From an uncultured Eubacterium sp. (GTDB lineage Bacteria > Bacillota > Clostridia > Oscillospirales > Acutalibacteraceae): a stretch of 64,000 nt of DNA. The stretch covers positions 62,001 to 126,000 of the forward strand of contig NZ_CAKSZA010000001.1 in NCBI RefSeq assembly GCF_934525195.1, given 5' to 3'. Each line of letters opens with the position of its first letter. The stretch's first letter is position 1. Positions 8,969-17,832 of the stretch are shown piece after piece. The position numbers and the translations under genes were made by a program. Below the pieces are notes generated by a model. The model was not told where the DNA came from, did not search any database, and saw only the letters and a program-made list of their open reading frames with translations.

Positions 8969-10150
8969 ATGGCAACCACGGCAGTTGATTCAAACAGACT
9001 AAAACAAAAAAACTCAATATGGACGCTGATTAAAGGTACGGACTTTGTTACAATGCTCACGGCACTTTCGGCATCAATCTACGGACTTATGCTTGTGTAC
9101 AGCGCATCGTATTCTTCGCTTTCAGGCGGACGAGTTATATCAAGCGATGTCAGGTCAATGCTTGTTTCGATTATAATCGGCTTTGTTATTTCTATTGCAG
9201 TTTCAAACATCGACTATGATGTTATTTCAAAGCTATGGCCGATTATCGCCGCAGGCTGTGTCGGACTGATGATTTTTACATTCTTCTTTGGCGTTGCACC
9301 CGAAGCACGACCCGATTCAAAATGTTGGATTGACCTCAAAGTTTTTTATTTCCAACCGTCGGAGCTATTAAAAGTAGGATTCATCATTTCGTTTTCCTAC
9401 CATCTTGATTTGGTCAGAGATAAAATAAACAAGCTGAAAACGATTATTCCGCTTGTTATCCACGGTGCAATCCCTGTCGGTCTTGTTCTCCTTACGGGTG
9501 ACGCAGGCTCGGCACTTATCTTCCTCGTTATGTTCATCGGTATGCTGTTCCTGTCAAGGGTTAATATCGGCTACTTCATTGCAGGCTTTTGTGCGATATT
9601 CGTTGGTTTTGCGGTTGCTTGGAAAACGGGCATAATTGACGGTATTCAAAGGCAGAGAATCGTTGCTTTGTTCTACCCCGAACAATACGCAGACGCTATG
9701 TATCAGCAAACAAACGGCAAAATCGCAATGGGCTCGGGCGGACTTTTCGGACAAGGCTTTTTGCACGGAAATATGACGCAGAGCGGTGCGGTTCCCGTTA
9801 ACGAAAGTGATATGGTGCTTACCGTTGCAGGTGAAGAATTTGGATTTGTCGGCACAATGGCAGCTCTGCTGATTTTGTTCTTCCTTGTTTTGAGAGTTAT
9901 CAAAATCGCAATGAACGCAAGAGATAATGTTGGATATTTGATGTGCGGAGGCATTGCTGTTATGCTGTTTGCACAGATACTCGTTAATGTCGGCATGGAG
10001 TTGTCGCTTTTGCCTTGTATCGGTATCACGCTTCCGTTGTTCTCGGCAGGCGGTTCAAGTTCATTGTGTATTTATTTGGCGCTCGGAATTGAATATTCAG
10101 TGTACAGATTTTCACGGACGCCGAGAGAAACATTGTTCTATACAAAATAA
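8969..10150 (+). CDS. rodA: SEDS-family peptidoglycan glycosyltransferase, RodA type
   Basis: Membrane lipid-II polymerase of the RodA/FtsW/SpoVE family, about ten transmembrane segments, 393 residues. Diagnostic blocks are FQPSELLKV, the acidic TGDAGSAL (equivalent of the catalytic-Asp QPDLG loop), KIAMGSGGLFGQG, DMVLTVAGEEFGFVG and LPLFSAGGSSSL. The GSGGLFG and GEEFG blocks are closer to RodA than to FtsW. The cytosolic N-terminus is short. A strong AAGGAGG ribosome site precedes ATG. It stands alone between its own promoter and terminator. SpoVE or FtsW is a possible alternative name. Confidence 0.85.
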   Translation: MATTAVDSNRLKQKNSIWTLIKGTDFVTMLTALSASIYGLMLVYSASYSSLSGGRVISSDVRSMLVSIIIGFVISIAVSNIDYDVISKLWPIIAAGCVGLMIFTFFFGVAPEARPDSKCWIDLKVFYFQPSELLKVGFIISFSYHLDLVRDKINKLKTIIPLVIHGAIPVGLVLLTGDAGSALIFLVMFIGMLFLSRVNIGYFIAGFCAIFVGFAVAWKTGIIDGIQRQRIVALFYPEQYADAMYQQTNGKIAMGSGGLFGQGFLHGNMTQSGAVPVNESDMVLTVAGEEFGFVGTMAALLILFFLVLRVIKIAMNARDNVGYLMCGGIAVMLFAQILVNVGMELSLLPCIGITLPLFSAGGSSSLCIYLALGIEYSVYRFSRTPRETLFYTK

Positions 10151-10238
10151 AAATGACTCTACGATATTTCGGTATCGTAGAGTTTTTTTGTTTGTATTTG
10201 CCTGCGGGAGGATAATATCCTCCCCTACAGTTATTAAG
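10150..10238 (+). repeat. Terminator/REP-like direct repeat, copy A
   Basis: From 10150 to 10195 the sequence matches 11444-11487 except for a two-base difference in the T run. It is followed by the perfect small palindrome GGGAGGAT-AAT-ATCCTCCC (10206-10224) and ends CCTACAG then TTATTAAG, which recurs with one base fewer in copy B. The rest of the interval to 10360 shows no gene. Confidence 0.75.
10156..10189 (+). terminator. Terminator of the rodA-like gene, copy A of a duplicated hairpin
   Basis: Perfect 11-bp stem ACTCTACGATA / TATCGTAGAGT around TTTCGG, followed by seven Ts. The same hairpin recurs at 11450-11477. Confidence 0.9.
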
Positions 10239-10359
10239 CTTTGCTTTTAATATGCAAAGTAGTGTGCAACTTCATCGTAGTACCCTACTTTTTCTACGCA
10301 ATCTATACACAAAGTACAGACAGTATTCCTTACAATAAGTGAAGCCTTAACAAAACTAT

Positions 10360-10487
10360 TTATTTTGTTTTTACAGCTTTTTTGGGTGACCATTTACCAT
10401 AATAAGTTTTATTTGAACCATTAATGTTGACTGTTTTATATGTACGAATACGAACATAATAATTCTTTTTTGATTTTAAACTTTTGA
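10360..10487 (-). pseudogene. Out-of-frame 3' remainder of the Fn3-like secreted protein gene
   Basis: Beyond the stop of the gene at 10476, another frame continues with KSKKNYYVRIRTYK, then KTYYGKWSPKKAVKTK and a TAA at 10362-10360. This is the standard C-terminal half of the clostridial Fn3-like repeat whose first half ends the upstream frame. One extra A in the seven-A run (T7 at 10488-10494 on the plus strand) would join the two into one protein of about 260 residues. Confidence 0.75.
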
Positions 10488-11141
10488 TTTTTTTGACGAA
10501 GAACTGCTTGAAAGATTAATTGTTTTTGCAGATTTCATATTTTTATTTGTACTGTATTGAAGTTGATAGCCTGATACATCAGAACACTTTGAATAATATA
10601 TTTTTAATAACTTTTTTCCGGGTTTTGTTTTAGAAATATTTGCATTAGGGAAAACCGGATTATACTTTAATTCAATATCATAAGTTCCGGTTAAATAACT
10701 AGCACTATAACCGTCACCATAATTATATACAAGAAAATAATTTCCCTTTTTTAGCGAAATTGTATTATTACTAAAATATATACCTCTGCCAGAATCAAAT
10801 TTATATGAAGGTTTATAATAATCTGCTATATACGAAGAAGTATCATTTTCATTATATAAATATATTGTTGGCCAATAAAAATAATCGTCATCATCAGTTT
10901 CAATATGAATTGTCACATTTCCATTTTCCGAAACATTAAATTTAAAAGCATCCGCATACCCATTATTCTTATATGCATCTGAAGCTTTACTATAACTTTC
11001 CGAGAACACAGTATCCAGCTCAACAGTTTGTGCCATATCTATCCAACCGGCGGCATATGCAGATAAATTGCAAACTGAAAATGATGATATGCACATTATT
11101 GTTGCCATAATTACGCTTAATAAATTTTTTGTTTTTTTCAT
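10476..11141 (-). CDS. Secreted Fn3-like protein, frameshifted near its 3' end
   Basis: The signal peptide ends near LSAYAA. A beta-rich domain of roughly 135 residues follows (DDDDYFYWPTIYLYN, KKGNYFLVYNYGDGYS), resembling pre-peptidase C-terminal-like secreted domains (tentative). Then comes the start of a fibronectin-III-like repeat (SGYQLQYSTNKNMKSAKTI), which is cut off by a frame change at a seven-A run after residue 215. The stretch is more AT-rich than its neighbours, and transfer is likely. It is divergent from an XRE regulator with a shared operator region. Confidence 0.75.
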   Translation of the reverse strand: MKKTKNLLSVIMATIMCISSFSVCNLSAYAAGWIDMAQTVELDTVFSESYSKASDAYKNNGYADAFKFNVSENGNVTIHIETDDDDYFYWPTIYLYNENDTSSYIADYYKPSYKFDSGRGIYFSNNTISLKKGNYFLVYNYGDGYSASYLTGTYDIELKYNPVFPNANISKTKPGKKLLKIYYSKCSDVSGYQLQYSTNKNMKSAKTINLSSSSSSKKSKV

Positions 11142-11169
11142 AAAAATTCTCCTTTATGTTTTTTCTTAT

Positions 11170-11209
11170 ATTATAGGTCAATTTCACCATATTGTCAATA
11201 GGTCAATAT
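11170..11209 (-). promoter_or_regulatory. Promoter and operator boxes between the secreted protein and XRE genes
   Basis: Minus-strand promoter: TTGACA (11198-11193), 17-bp spacer, TATAAT (11175-11170). Two copies of ATAGGTCAAT (11173-11182 and 11198-11207, plus strand) overlap the -10 and flank the -35. An inverted repeat ATATTG-N9-CAATAT covers 11189-11209. This arrangement fits repression by the adjacent XRE protein of both divergent genes (inference). Confidence 0.6.
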
Positions 11210-11234
11210 GACATAATAATTATGAGGTGATTAT

Positions 11235-11450
11235 ATGTCAAGACTTAAGGATTTAAGGAAATCAAAAGGATTTACACAAGTAAAAATGCAAATGCTTACA
11301 GGAATTGATCAAAGCGATTATTCTAAAATAGAAAACGAAAAAAGATATTATACCTTTGAGCAATGCAGAAAGATTGCCATTGCACTAAACACAAGCATGG
11401 ATTACCTTGCAGGATTAACCGACGATCCAAAGCCGTATAAAAGAAAATGA
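11235..11450 (+). CDS. XRE-family HTH transcriptional regulator
   Basis: 71-residue Cro/C1-type helix-turn-helix protein. HTH core: LRKSKGFTQVKMQML, then IDQSDYSKIENEKRYYTFEQ, and the C-terminal ALNTSMDYLAGLTDDPKP common in small clostridial XRE proteins. It has no sensor domain. GAGGTGAT precedes ATG. It likely regulates itself and the divergent secreted protein. Its TGA stop lies in the first bases of repeat copy B. Confidence 0.88.
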   Translation: MSRLKDLRKSKGFTQVKMQMLTGIDQSDYSKIENEKRYYTFEQCRKIAIALNTSMDYLAGLTDDPKPYKRK

Positions 11451-11523
11451 CTCTACGATATTTCGGTATCGTAGAGTTTTTGTTTGTGCGTAGGGGCAAA
11501 CTGTGTTCGCCTACAGTATTAAG
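11444..11523 (+). repeat. Terminator/REP-like direct repeat, copy B
   Basis: Matches copy A through the whole terminator hairpin and the following GTTTGT. It continues with an imperfect palindrome GTAGGGGCAAAC / GTTCGCCTAC and ends CCTACAG then TATTAAG. Together with copy A it brackets the secreted-protein/XRE module. Confidence 0.7.
11450..11481 (+). terminator. Terminator of the XRE gene, copy B
   Basis: The same 11-bp stem and TTTCGG loop as at 10156, with a five-T tail. The stem also folds on the minus strand, after the cca gene, but its T tract there is weak. Confidence 0.85.
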
Positions 11524-11561
11524 AATAGCTTTTCACCCTCAGTCTGCATACAAGAGAAGCC

Positions 11562-12902
11562 TTAATCGGTTAATGATTTATCAATATCAGCTTGACGAAT
11601 TAGTTTTTCTTTTGTATTACAATTAGGGTTGCCCGAAACGATTTTCACAAGAGCGTCAAGTTCCTCTGCAATTTCGTGACCCCGATAACCGAGTGCAATC
11701 AAATCTTTGCCCGTGATTGCAAGATCGCTCACCCTATAAGGCTCGCCCGATGCGATGACCTGTAAGGTAATCTCTCTGATTTTATAAAGAGTGTCAATTT
11801 CTTCCTGTGCATATGTGAGATTATGCGTTGAAAGGTCGGCAATCTTCAAATCTATATAATCAAAAATCATCTCCTCGCCGAAAACACGAAGCCATTTTTT
11901 TATATTCTTACGCTTGATTGTGATGTGGTCGTCGTGATATTTTACAAGCATTGTGACCTTGTTGAAAACATCATTGCTGACCTTTAGTCTTTTGAGAACC
12001 GTTGCGGTTATTTTTTCGCCCTCAAAGCCGTGGAATTTGAAATGGTCATTGCCGTTTTCGTCCGTTGTTTTGGTTTGCGGCTTTGCTATATCGTGAAAAA
12101 GAAGTGCAAGGCGGATATAGTCCTTGTTCGGTGCAACAGCAACTGATTTTACAATATGGGTATAAACATCATAAATGTGCCATTTGCTGACCTGTCGAAA
12201 ATCAAAAGTCGGCACAAGTTCGGGAATAATCACGCCGATTACATCCCTGTATTCCAACAAAACACGCTCACAATTTTTGCCCAAAAGGAGCTTGACAAGT
12301 TCAACATAAATTCGTTCAACTGCAATGTTTTTCAGGAGTTCTTTATTATCGTGCACGGCTTTTGAAGTATGTTGTTCAACATCAAAACCGAGAACAGAAG
12401 CAAAGCGAATACAACGCATAATGCGGAGTGCATCCTCCTCAAACCTTTTGTTTGGGTTGCCGACTGCACGAATAGCCTTGTTTTTTATATCATCGACTCC
12501 GCCGAAGCAATCAACAAAACCGACCGTGTCGTTATACGCAATCGAATTCATAGTGAAATCACGGCGGGCAAGGTCGAGCCTTACATCCGTTACGAAATCA
12601 ACGCTGTCGGGGTGGCGGTTATCGGCATAACCCCCTTCGGTACGAAATGTGGTTATCTCATACGGAATATGATTGACAAGTGCCGTAACCGTGCCGTGCT
12701 TGATGCCCGTTTCTATAAACTTTATGCCGTTATTTGCCAAAATCTGCTCCGTCTGCTCAGGAGTGGCAGATGTAGTTATGTCAATATCTTTTTCGGCAAC
12801 GCCCATAAGAGCATCACGGACACAACCGCCCACAGCGTAGGCAGTGTGACCGTTTTGCTCAAACAGAGATATTAACATTTTTGCATCATTCGGCAAATTC
12901 AT
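11562..12902 (-). CDS. cca: CCA tRNA nucleotidyltransferase (HD-domain type)
   Basis: Class II nucleotidyltransferase that adds or repairs tRNA 3' CCA, 446 residues. The head domain has AVGGCVRDALMG, the catalytic DxD in KDIDITTSATP and RRDFTMNSIAYN. The neck has DALRIMRCIRFA. A C-terminal HD domain (LLFHDIAKP) may add phosphohydrolase activity. The tRNA-Leu in this window already encodes CCA, so the role may be repair. AAGGAAC precedes ATG. It starts 15 bp after the GH38 gene. Confidence 0.93.
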   Translation of the reverse strand: MNLPNDAKMLISLFEQNGHTAYAVGGCVRDALMGVAEKDIDITTSATPEQTEQILANNGIKFIETGIKHGTVTALVNHIPYEITTFRTEGGYADNRHPDSVDFVTDVRLDLARRDFTMNSIAYNDTVGFVDCFGGVDDIKNKAIRAVGNPNKRFEEDALRIMRCIRFASVLGFDVEQHTSKAVHDNKELLKNIAVERIYVELVKLLLGKNCERVLLEYRDVIGVIIPELVPTFDFRQVSKWHIYDVYTHIVKSVAVAPNKDYIRLALLFHDIAKPQTKTTDENGNDHFKFHGFEGEKITATVLKRLKVSNDVFNKVTMLVKYHDDHITIKRKNIKKWLRVFGEEMIFDYIDLKIADLSTHNLTYAQEEIDTLYKIREITLQVIASGEPYRVSDLAITGKDLIALGYRGHEIAEELDALVKIVSGNPNCNTKEKLIRQADIDKSLTD

Positions 12903-12917
12903 ATTATGTTCCTTTTA

Positions 12918-15842
12918 TCAAATACCGATTGTGATAATTTCAAACGGTGAATACTTGATTGTATCGGTTTCGCCGATTTCTTCTTCAAGCATATTGAGAA
13001 GTTTAACGGTTCTGTCGAGTTTGATTTCGCCTCTTGCACCATTTTGTTCAGACAATCTGACAACAGTCATTTCGCTGTCCTCCGCTTTCTTTACCGCCTG
13101 AAGATAAAGCGGTTCAAAAGTCGGAAGTGTACACTCAACATCAGCCTTGACAAGCGGTGCATTGTATTGAAGTGCAATCTTGTTTATATCGGCAGAAACA
13201 GCATCACCGCTATGTGGCATAATCATATAGCAAAAATCATGACTGCCCATATCGGAAGTGACATCAGGGCGGATTGTTGCACGAAGAAGCGAAAGGCTCA
13301 TCTTGTTTTCGTCAAATCCGACACCGTACTTGCCCTCATTAATGAGAGAAATACCTCCGCCTGTTTCCGACATATCGCACCACTTGTGGTGGCAGACTTC
13401 AAATCTTGCCTGCTGCCAGGTGGTGTTTTTGTTTGTTTCTCGTTCTATAAATCCTGCCGAAGTGTCGCAAAGGACTTTTCGGGTGAGGATATTTGAAGCA
13501 AATTCAACCTTTGCAAGTCTGTGCTTTTCGTTCCACGAAACTTGATTTTCAACTTCTATTCCCCTGCTTTGACGGAAGAAGCGAACAAGCATTGTCCACG
13601 AAGATTTTTCTGTTGACAAAACGGTTTTGAAAGTTACGCTTTCGCCGTCCTGCTCAATTATTGCAAGAGGCTCTGTGACCTCAATTTCAATCTGTTTATC
13701 CTTATAATTCGGAAGAATATCCCAAGCGTCATAGTTACCGGGATTGTCGGTATAAATCTTCAATTTATTGAAGTCGCCGTCTGTCCATTCTCTGCAAAGT
13801 TCGTTGTCATAAAGTGAGGAGAACGAGCCGTCGGAATTGAGACTTGCGGTATAAAACGGTGTGGTAACTGTGCCGTTTTCAAATGTAAACCAATCATCGG
13901 TGTGTTTTGTGGCACGCAAGGTCTTTGACGAAAGTGCGGGAATTGACGGAATGAGCCAATTTCCCTTTACTCCGTGACGGGTTGCAGAGCCGTTTTTATT
14001 TGGCACAAAGGTAAGCGCATTTCTTTCAAAATTGAGGGTGTTGAAATACTTTGAGCCTGTGCCGATAATTTCATCAAGTGCAGTTTCAATTTCGTTGTAA
14101 TCAGCCATCGCGTCCTCATAAACAGGGTGAATATGAGAACCCGGAAGAATATCGTGAAACTGATTTACAAGGAATTTTTTATATAGTGAGGTGAGGATTT
14201 CACGATTGTCATCCCCACGCAAAACAGAAAGCATTTCAGCAGTTCTGAATTTGAATTCAAGCTGTCTGTTTTTCTGCTTCAAATTACTTTTTGTGGTGAA
14301 TGTTCCACGGTGCATTTCAAGGTACAATTCGCCGTCCCAAACCTCAAGATTTTTGTTATCTTTAAGATTCTTTTCGAGGAATTCCGCACCGCCCATATGC
14401 TCACATTTTGGCATAACAGACAATTTATCAAAGCGGTGCATAAGTTCAATCATTTCCTCTGTGCAACCCGAACCGCCGTCACCGTAGCCAAACATATTCA
14501 TAGTTTGACCGCCTTGGTCTTTGTCTATATATGCTTCCCAATTCTCCTGAATTTGAGACGGAGCGTTCCAAGTTATAAAGTGGGTAGGCGGAACGCAGGC
14601 ATAAACGCTGCTGCCGTCAATTCCTTTCCAAATGAAATTATTGTGTGGAAAACGGTTTGTATCATTCCAAGTTGACATTTTGTTTGAAACAAAATAATCA
14701 ACACCGCTCTTTTTGAGGATTTGAGGCATAATCCAGCTGTTGCCAAACACATCGGGCAGCCAAGCATTATTGACATATTTACCGAACATTCGCTTATATG
14801 TTTTTTGACCGTAAAGGCATTGACGAATAAGACTTTCGGCACACGGAATATTACAATCAGGTTCAACATACATTGCGCCGACAGGCTCGAACTGACCGTT
14901 TTTCACCTTTTGTTGAAGTTCCTTGAACACTTCAGGATAGTGCTTTTCCAAGGTTTCGTACACATACGGTTGAGTGTGAGTGTACTTGAAATCGGGATAC
15001 TTATCCATCAAACGAAGTTGGATAAGCACAGTACGCAAATTCTTTTGAACAGCGTGAATTCTGCGCCAATAATACGCAATGTCAAGGTGAGAGTGTGCGA
15101 TAAGTGCAACATCACCTGCCCCCTTATATGTATCATTTGCATAAATCACATCATCAACATATTTTTTCGCTTCGCATACGCCGACAAGCTCATCGCCGTC
15201 AAAATCAATGAAGTTCATAGCGTTATTGAGTTCTCGGTTGAGGAAATCACGATAGTCCTCGTTGAACAAATCCGATTTTGCAATATCAAGCAAAAGTTCA
15301 AAATCCCATACCAAATCCTGCACTTCGTGATTGACTGTACAGATATATGCGCCCTCAAAGATTTGACGGCAACCACGAACAGAAAGGCTTTCGGGATTTC
15401 GCTCATCATCAGGCTTTGAACGGTTATATCCCATCATATCAAAATGAAGAGTCTTTGTGTCGTCAACATAAGGAGAAAGGAGCATTCTCTCTCTGTTTGG
15501 GTCAACACCGCCAACATATTTGCCGTTGACCTTAACGCAAATTTCGGCTGCGGTTTTGAGCGAGAACCACAATTCTTTGCCTTGAAGTTCTTTTGGAATG
15601 TCAACATCAGCCTTGATAAATGCCGTGCCGTCGGGAGTAAAATACATATCACCTTTTTGGAGCGGTCTGTAATCATCGGAATAATATTCAAACTCCATTT
15701 CGGACACCTGACGGGCATCTCTGATCATCAAATTTGTTATTTCCCACTTTGAGGAATAAATGTGTCTTTTGAGCCAGCCAAAGCGTAAATCCGTCCATTC
15801 TTCAGGACGCATAGAGCGTCTGACAACTTTTATATGTGCCAT
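12918..15842 (-). CDS. GH38 alpha-mannosidase
   Basis: Retaining alpha-mannosidase, 974 residues, without signal peptide and so cytoplasmic. The zinc-site motif AHSHLDIAYYW is near residue 250. YVEPDCNIPCAESLIRQ follows, then WLPDVFGNSW near 365, whose Asp is the expected nucleophile. C-terminal beta domains are present (ENQVSWNEKHRL). An N-terminal beta-sandwich of about 200 residues precedes the catalytic part. Strong AAGGAGGGTG ribosome site. It probably trims imported mannose-containing oligosaccharides, feeding the phosphohexomutase two genes upstream (inference). Confidence 0.93.
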   Translation of the reverse strand: MAHIKVVRRSMRPEEWTDLRFGWLKRHIYSSKWEITNLMIRDARQVSEMEFEYYSDDYRPLQKGDMYFTPDGTAFIKADVDIPKELQGKELWFSLKTAAEICVKVNGKYVGGVDPNRERMLLSPYVDDTKTLHFDMMGYNRSKPDDERNPESLSVRGCRQIFEGAYICTVNHEVQDLVWDFELLLDIAKSDLFNEDYRDFLNRELNNAMNFIDFDGDELVGVCEAKKYVDDVIYANDTYKGAGDVALIAHSHLDIAYYWRRIHAVQKNLRTVLIQLRLMDKYPDFKYTHTQPYVYETLEKHYPEVFKELQQKVKNGQFEPVGAMYVEPDCNIPCAESLIRQCLYGQKTYKRMFGKYVNNAWLPDVFGNSWIMPQILKKSGVDYFVSNKMSTWNDTNRFPHNNFIWKGIDGSSVYACVPPTHFITWNAPSQIQENWEAYIDKDQGGQTMNMFGYGDGGSGCTEEMIELMHRFDKLSVMPKCEHMGGAEFLEKNLKDNKNLEVWDGELYLEMHRGTFTTKSNLKQKNRQLEFKFRTAEMLSVLRGDDNREILTSLYKKFLVNQFHDILPGSHIHPVYEDAMADYNEIETALDEIIGTGSKYFNTLNFERNALTFVPNKNGSATRHGVKGNWLIPSIPALSSKTLRATKHTDDWFTFENGTVTTPFYTASLNSDGSFSSLYDNELCREWTDGDFNKLKIYTDNPGNYDAWDILPNYKDKQIEIEVTEPLAIIEQDGESVTFKTVLSTEKSSWTMLVRFFRQSRGIEVENQVSWNEKHRLAKVEFASNILTRKVLCDTSAGFIERETNKNTTWQQARFEVCHHKWCDMSETGGGISLINEGKYGVGFDENKMSLSLLRATIRPDVTSDMGSHDFCYMIMPHSGDAVSADINKIALQYNAPLVKADVECTLPTFEPLYLQAVKKAEDSEMTVVRLSEQNGARGEIKLDRTVKLLNMLEEEIGETDTIKYSPFEIITIGI

Positions 15843-15854
15843 AGTTCACCCTCC

Positions 15855-16097
15855 TTAAACATCCTGAAAATACGGCTTTTTTCTTATTGCCGTGATATTC
15901 ACATTCTTCTTGCAATCTCTTTTTATTTCGTCTTTTATCCAAGCAACGCATCTGTCGAGGATGAGGCACTTTGAACATTCGCCACGAAAAATGACGGTCA
16001 ATTCATCACCGCTGAGCGAATCGAATTCTATCCAACCGCCGTCGCCCTGAATTTTCGGTTGAAGGACGGTTTCTATATATTTTTGAATCTTATCCAT
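15855..16097 (-). CDS. Small NifU C-terminal-domain-like protein
   Basis: 80 residues related to the NifU C-terminal (Nfu) Fe-S scaffold fold: IQGDGGWIEF, then GECSKC at the CxxC cluster site, and a C-terminal amphipathic helix. Additional cysteines follow (LDRC and RDC), unlike typical Nfu. GTGAGGCGACT precedes the ATG at 16097. An upstream in-frame start at 16148 would overlap the mutase gene and lacks a ribosome site. It is stand-alone, without NifS or Suf partners here. The physiological client is unknown. Confidence 0.75.
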   Translation of the reverse strand: MDKIQKYIETVLQPKIQGDGGWIEFDSLSGDELTVIFRGECSKCLILDRCVAWIKDEIKRDCKKNVNITAIRKKPYFQDV

Positions 16098-16104
16098 AGT
16101 CGCC

Positions 16105-17751
16105 TCACACATTAATAATTGAAGAAATTGTTTGTCTGATAGTTTCAAGTCGAGCCTTTGCGTTGCTCTTATCAGGGTCTACAATTGAATAATAAACCTT
16201 GATTTTCGGCTCTGTTCCACTTGGGCGAACAGCCATCCAAGAACCATCATTAAAAATATACTTGAGCACATTTTCCTTTGGCAAATCACGAATTCCGTCC
16301 TTGAAATCAACGATTTCCTTAATATTGGGTAAAAGTGCCGTGCCTTTATTTCTGAATTCAACCATAAGATTTTGGATTTTCTCTGCACCGTCTTTGCCCT
16401 TTAAGACAAAACTGTCGAGAAAATCGAGATAATAGCCGTATTTATCGTAAATTTCGTTAAGACCGTCAACAAGGGTTTTGCCTTGATTTTTGTACCAAGC
16501 AGCCATTTCGCAAACAAGCATCGAGGACACAACGCCGTCCTTATCTCTTGCGTGAGTGCCGACCAAATAGCCGTACGACTCCTCATAGCCGATAACAAAT
16601 TCCTGCTCACCCGATGCCTCATATTTATTGATTTTATCACCGATATACTTAAATCCTGTGAGAGTTTCCTCAACCTGCAAGCCGAAGCTTCTGCCAATAT
16701 TTGCACCAAGTTCGGAAGTTACAATAGTTTTTACAAGAGTTGATTTTGAATTGAGGCTGTCTTTTTTCATAGTCAACACAAAGTTAACAAGCAAAGCGCC
16801 TGTTTGGTTGCCTGTCAAAAGAACATACTCACCGTTGTGTTTTACGGCAACACCGACTCTGTCGCAATCGGGGTCGGTGCCGAGAACGATGTCGGCATCC
16901 TTTTCTTTGGCAAGTTCAATGCCCAAAGTAAGAGCCTTTCTGTCCTCCGGATTTGGAGAAACAACCGTTGGGAAATTACCATCGGGATTTTCCTGTTCGG
17001 AAACAATATAAACTGTCTTGCCCTCAAGCACCTTGCGAACAGGAACATTGCCTGTGCCGTGAAGCGGAGTGTACACAATCTTCAACTCGCTGTGTTCGTT
17101 ATAAAGCGACTGTGTTTTAACAGCCTTGATGAATTCGTCAAAAAGTTCGTCATAAACGCCGACAATCATACCGTCGGAAATATATTCGTCAACGCTTTTT
17201 ACATCTTTATACACGGATGAATAATCGTCAATAGCATTGATATAAGAGAGCACTTCTTTTGCATCATCGGTGCAAAGCTGGCAACCTGTATTGTCATAAG
17301 CCTTGTAGCCGTTATATTCCTTTGGGTTATGCGAAGCGGTAATCATAACACCTGCGTTGCAATGCAAATACCGTGTTGCAAAAGAAAGCATAGGAACAGG
17401 CACAATTTGAGTATAAGCATAAACCTTTATGCCCTGCGACGCAAAAACTCTTGCACTGTCCCACTCAAACGCACGGGAATTAAGGCGAGAGTCGCAAGCA
17501 ATGGCAACGCTGATTTCGCCGTCGTACTTATCTTTGAGATACTTTGCAAAGCCGAGAGAAGCCTTGCCCACGGTGTACGAATTCATACGGTTTGTTCCTG
17601 CGCCCATAATGCCACGAAGTCCGCCCGTGCCGAACGCCAAATCCTTATAAAATCTATCCTCAATTTCTTTTTTATCGGTGACAGATTCAAGTTCTTTTTT
17701 TGTTTCATCATCAAATGTCAGCCACAAATTATATTTTTGATTGATGTCCAT
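16105..17751 (-). CDS. Phospho-sugar mutase (phosphoglucomutase/phosphomannomutase)
   Basis: Alpha-D-phosphohexomutase family, 548 residues, PgcA-like size. The N-terminal FGTGGLRGIMGAGTNRMN is followed by the phosphoserine loop TASHNPKEYNG, the metal-binding GTDPDCDRVG, the sugar-binding GYEESYGYLVG and the phosphate-binding RPSGTEPKIK. It interconverts hexose 6- and 1-phosphates. Substrate (glucose or mannose) cannot be fixed from sequence. AGGAGG precedes ATG. First gene of the cluster leading into the NifU-like, GH38 and cca genes. Confidence 0.93.
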   Translation of the reverse strand: MDINQKYNLWLTFDDETKKELESVTDKKEIEDRFYKDLAFGTGGLRGIMGAGTNRMNSYTVGKASLGFAKYLKDKYDGEISVAIACDSRLNSRAFEWDSARVFASQGIKVYAYTQIVPVPMLSFATRYLHCNAGVMITASHNPKEYNGYKAYDNTGCQLCTDDAKEVLSYINAIDDYSSVYKDVKSVDEYISDGMIVGVYDELFDEFIKAVKTQSLYNEHSELKIVYTPLHGTGNVPVRKVLEGKTVYIVSEQENPDGNFPTVVSPNPEDRKALTLGIELAKEKDADIVLGTDPDCDRVGVAVKHNGEYVLLTGNQTGALLVNFVLTMKKDSLNSKSTLVKTIVTSELGANIGRSFGLQVEETLTGFKYIGDKINKYEASGEQEFVIGYEESYGYLVGTHARDKDGVVSSMLVCEMAAWYKNQGKTLVDGLNEIYDKYGYYLDFLDSFVLKGKDGAEKIQNLMVEFRNKGTALLPNIKEIVDFKDGIRDLPKENVLKYIFNDGSWMAVRPSGTEPKIKVYYSIVDPDKSNAKARLETIRQTISSIINV

Positions 17752-17832
17752 AATTGTCCTCCTGATGCAAATAAATTTGCTTAAAGCGATTTGCCCAACA
17801 AAAATGAGATTTTATCGGGTTTATTATACAAC

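Noticed and set aside
10150..11523. CRISPR array or IS element from the repeated hairpins
   Set aside because: Only two copies 1.3 kb apart, no spacers, no transposase and no terminal inverted repeats.
14721..15419. A 232-codon plus-strand open frame opposite the GH38 gene
   Set aside because: Antisense shadow of a firmly identified gene, with no ribosome site and no recognisable protein.
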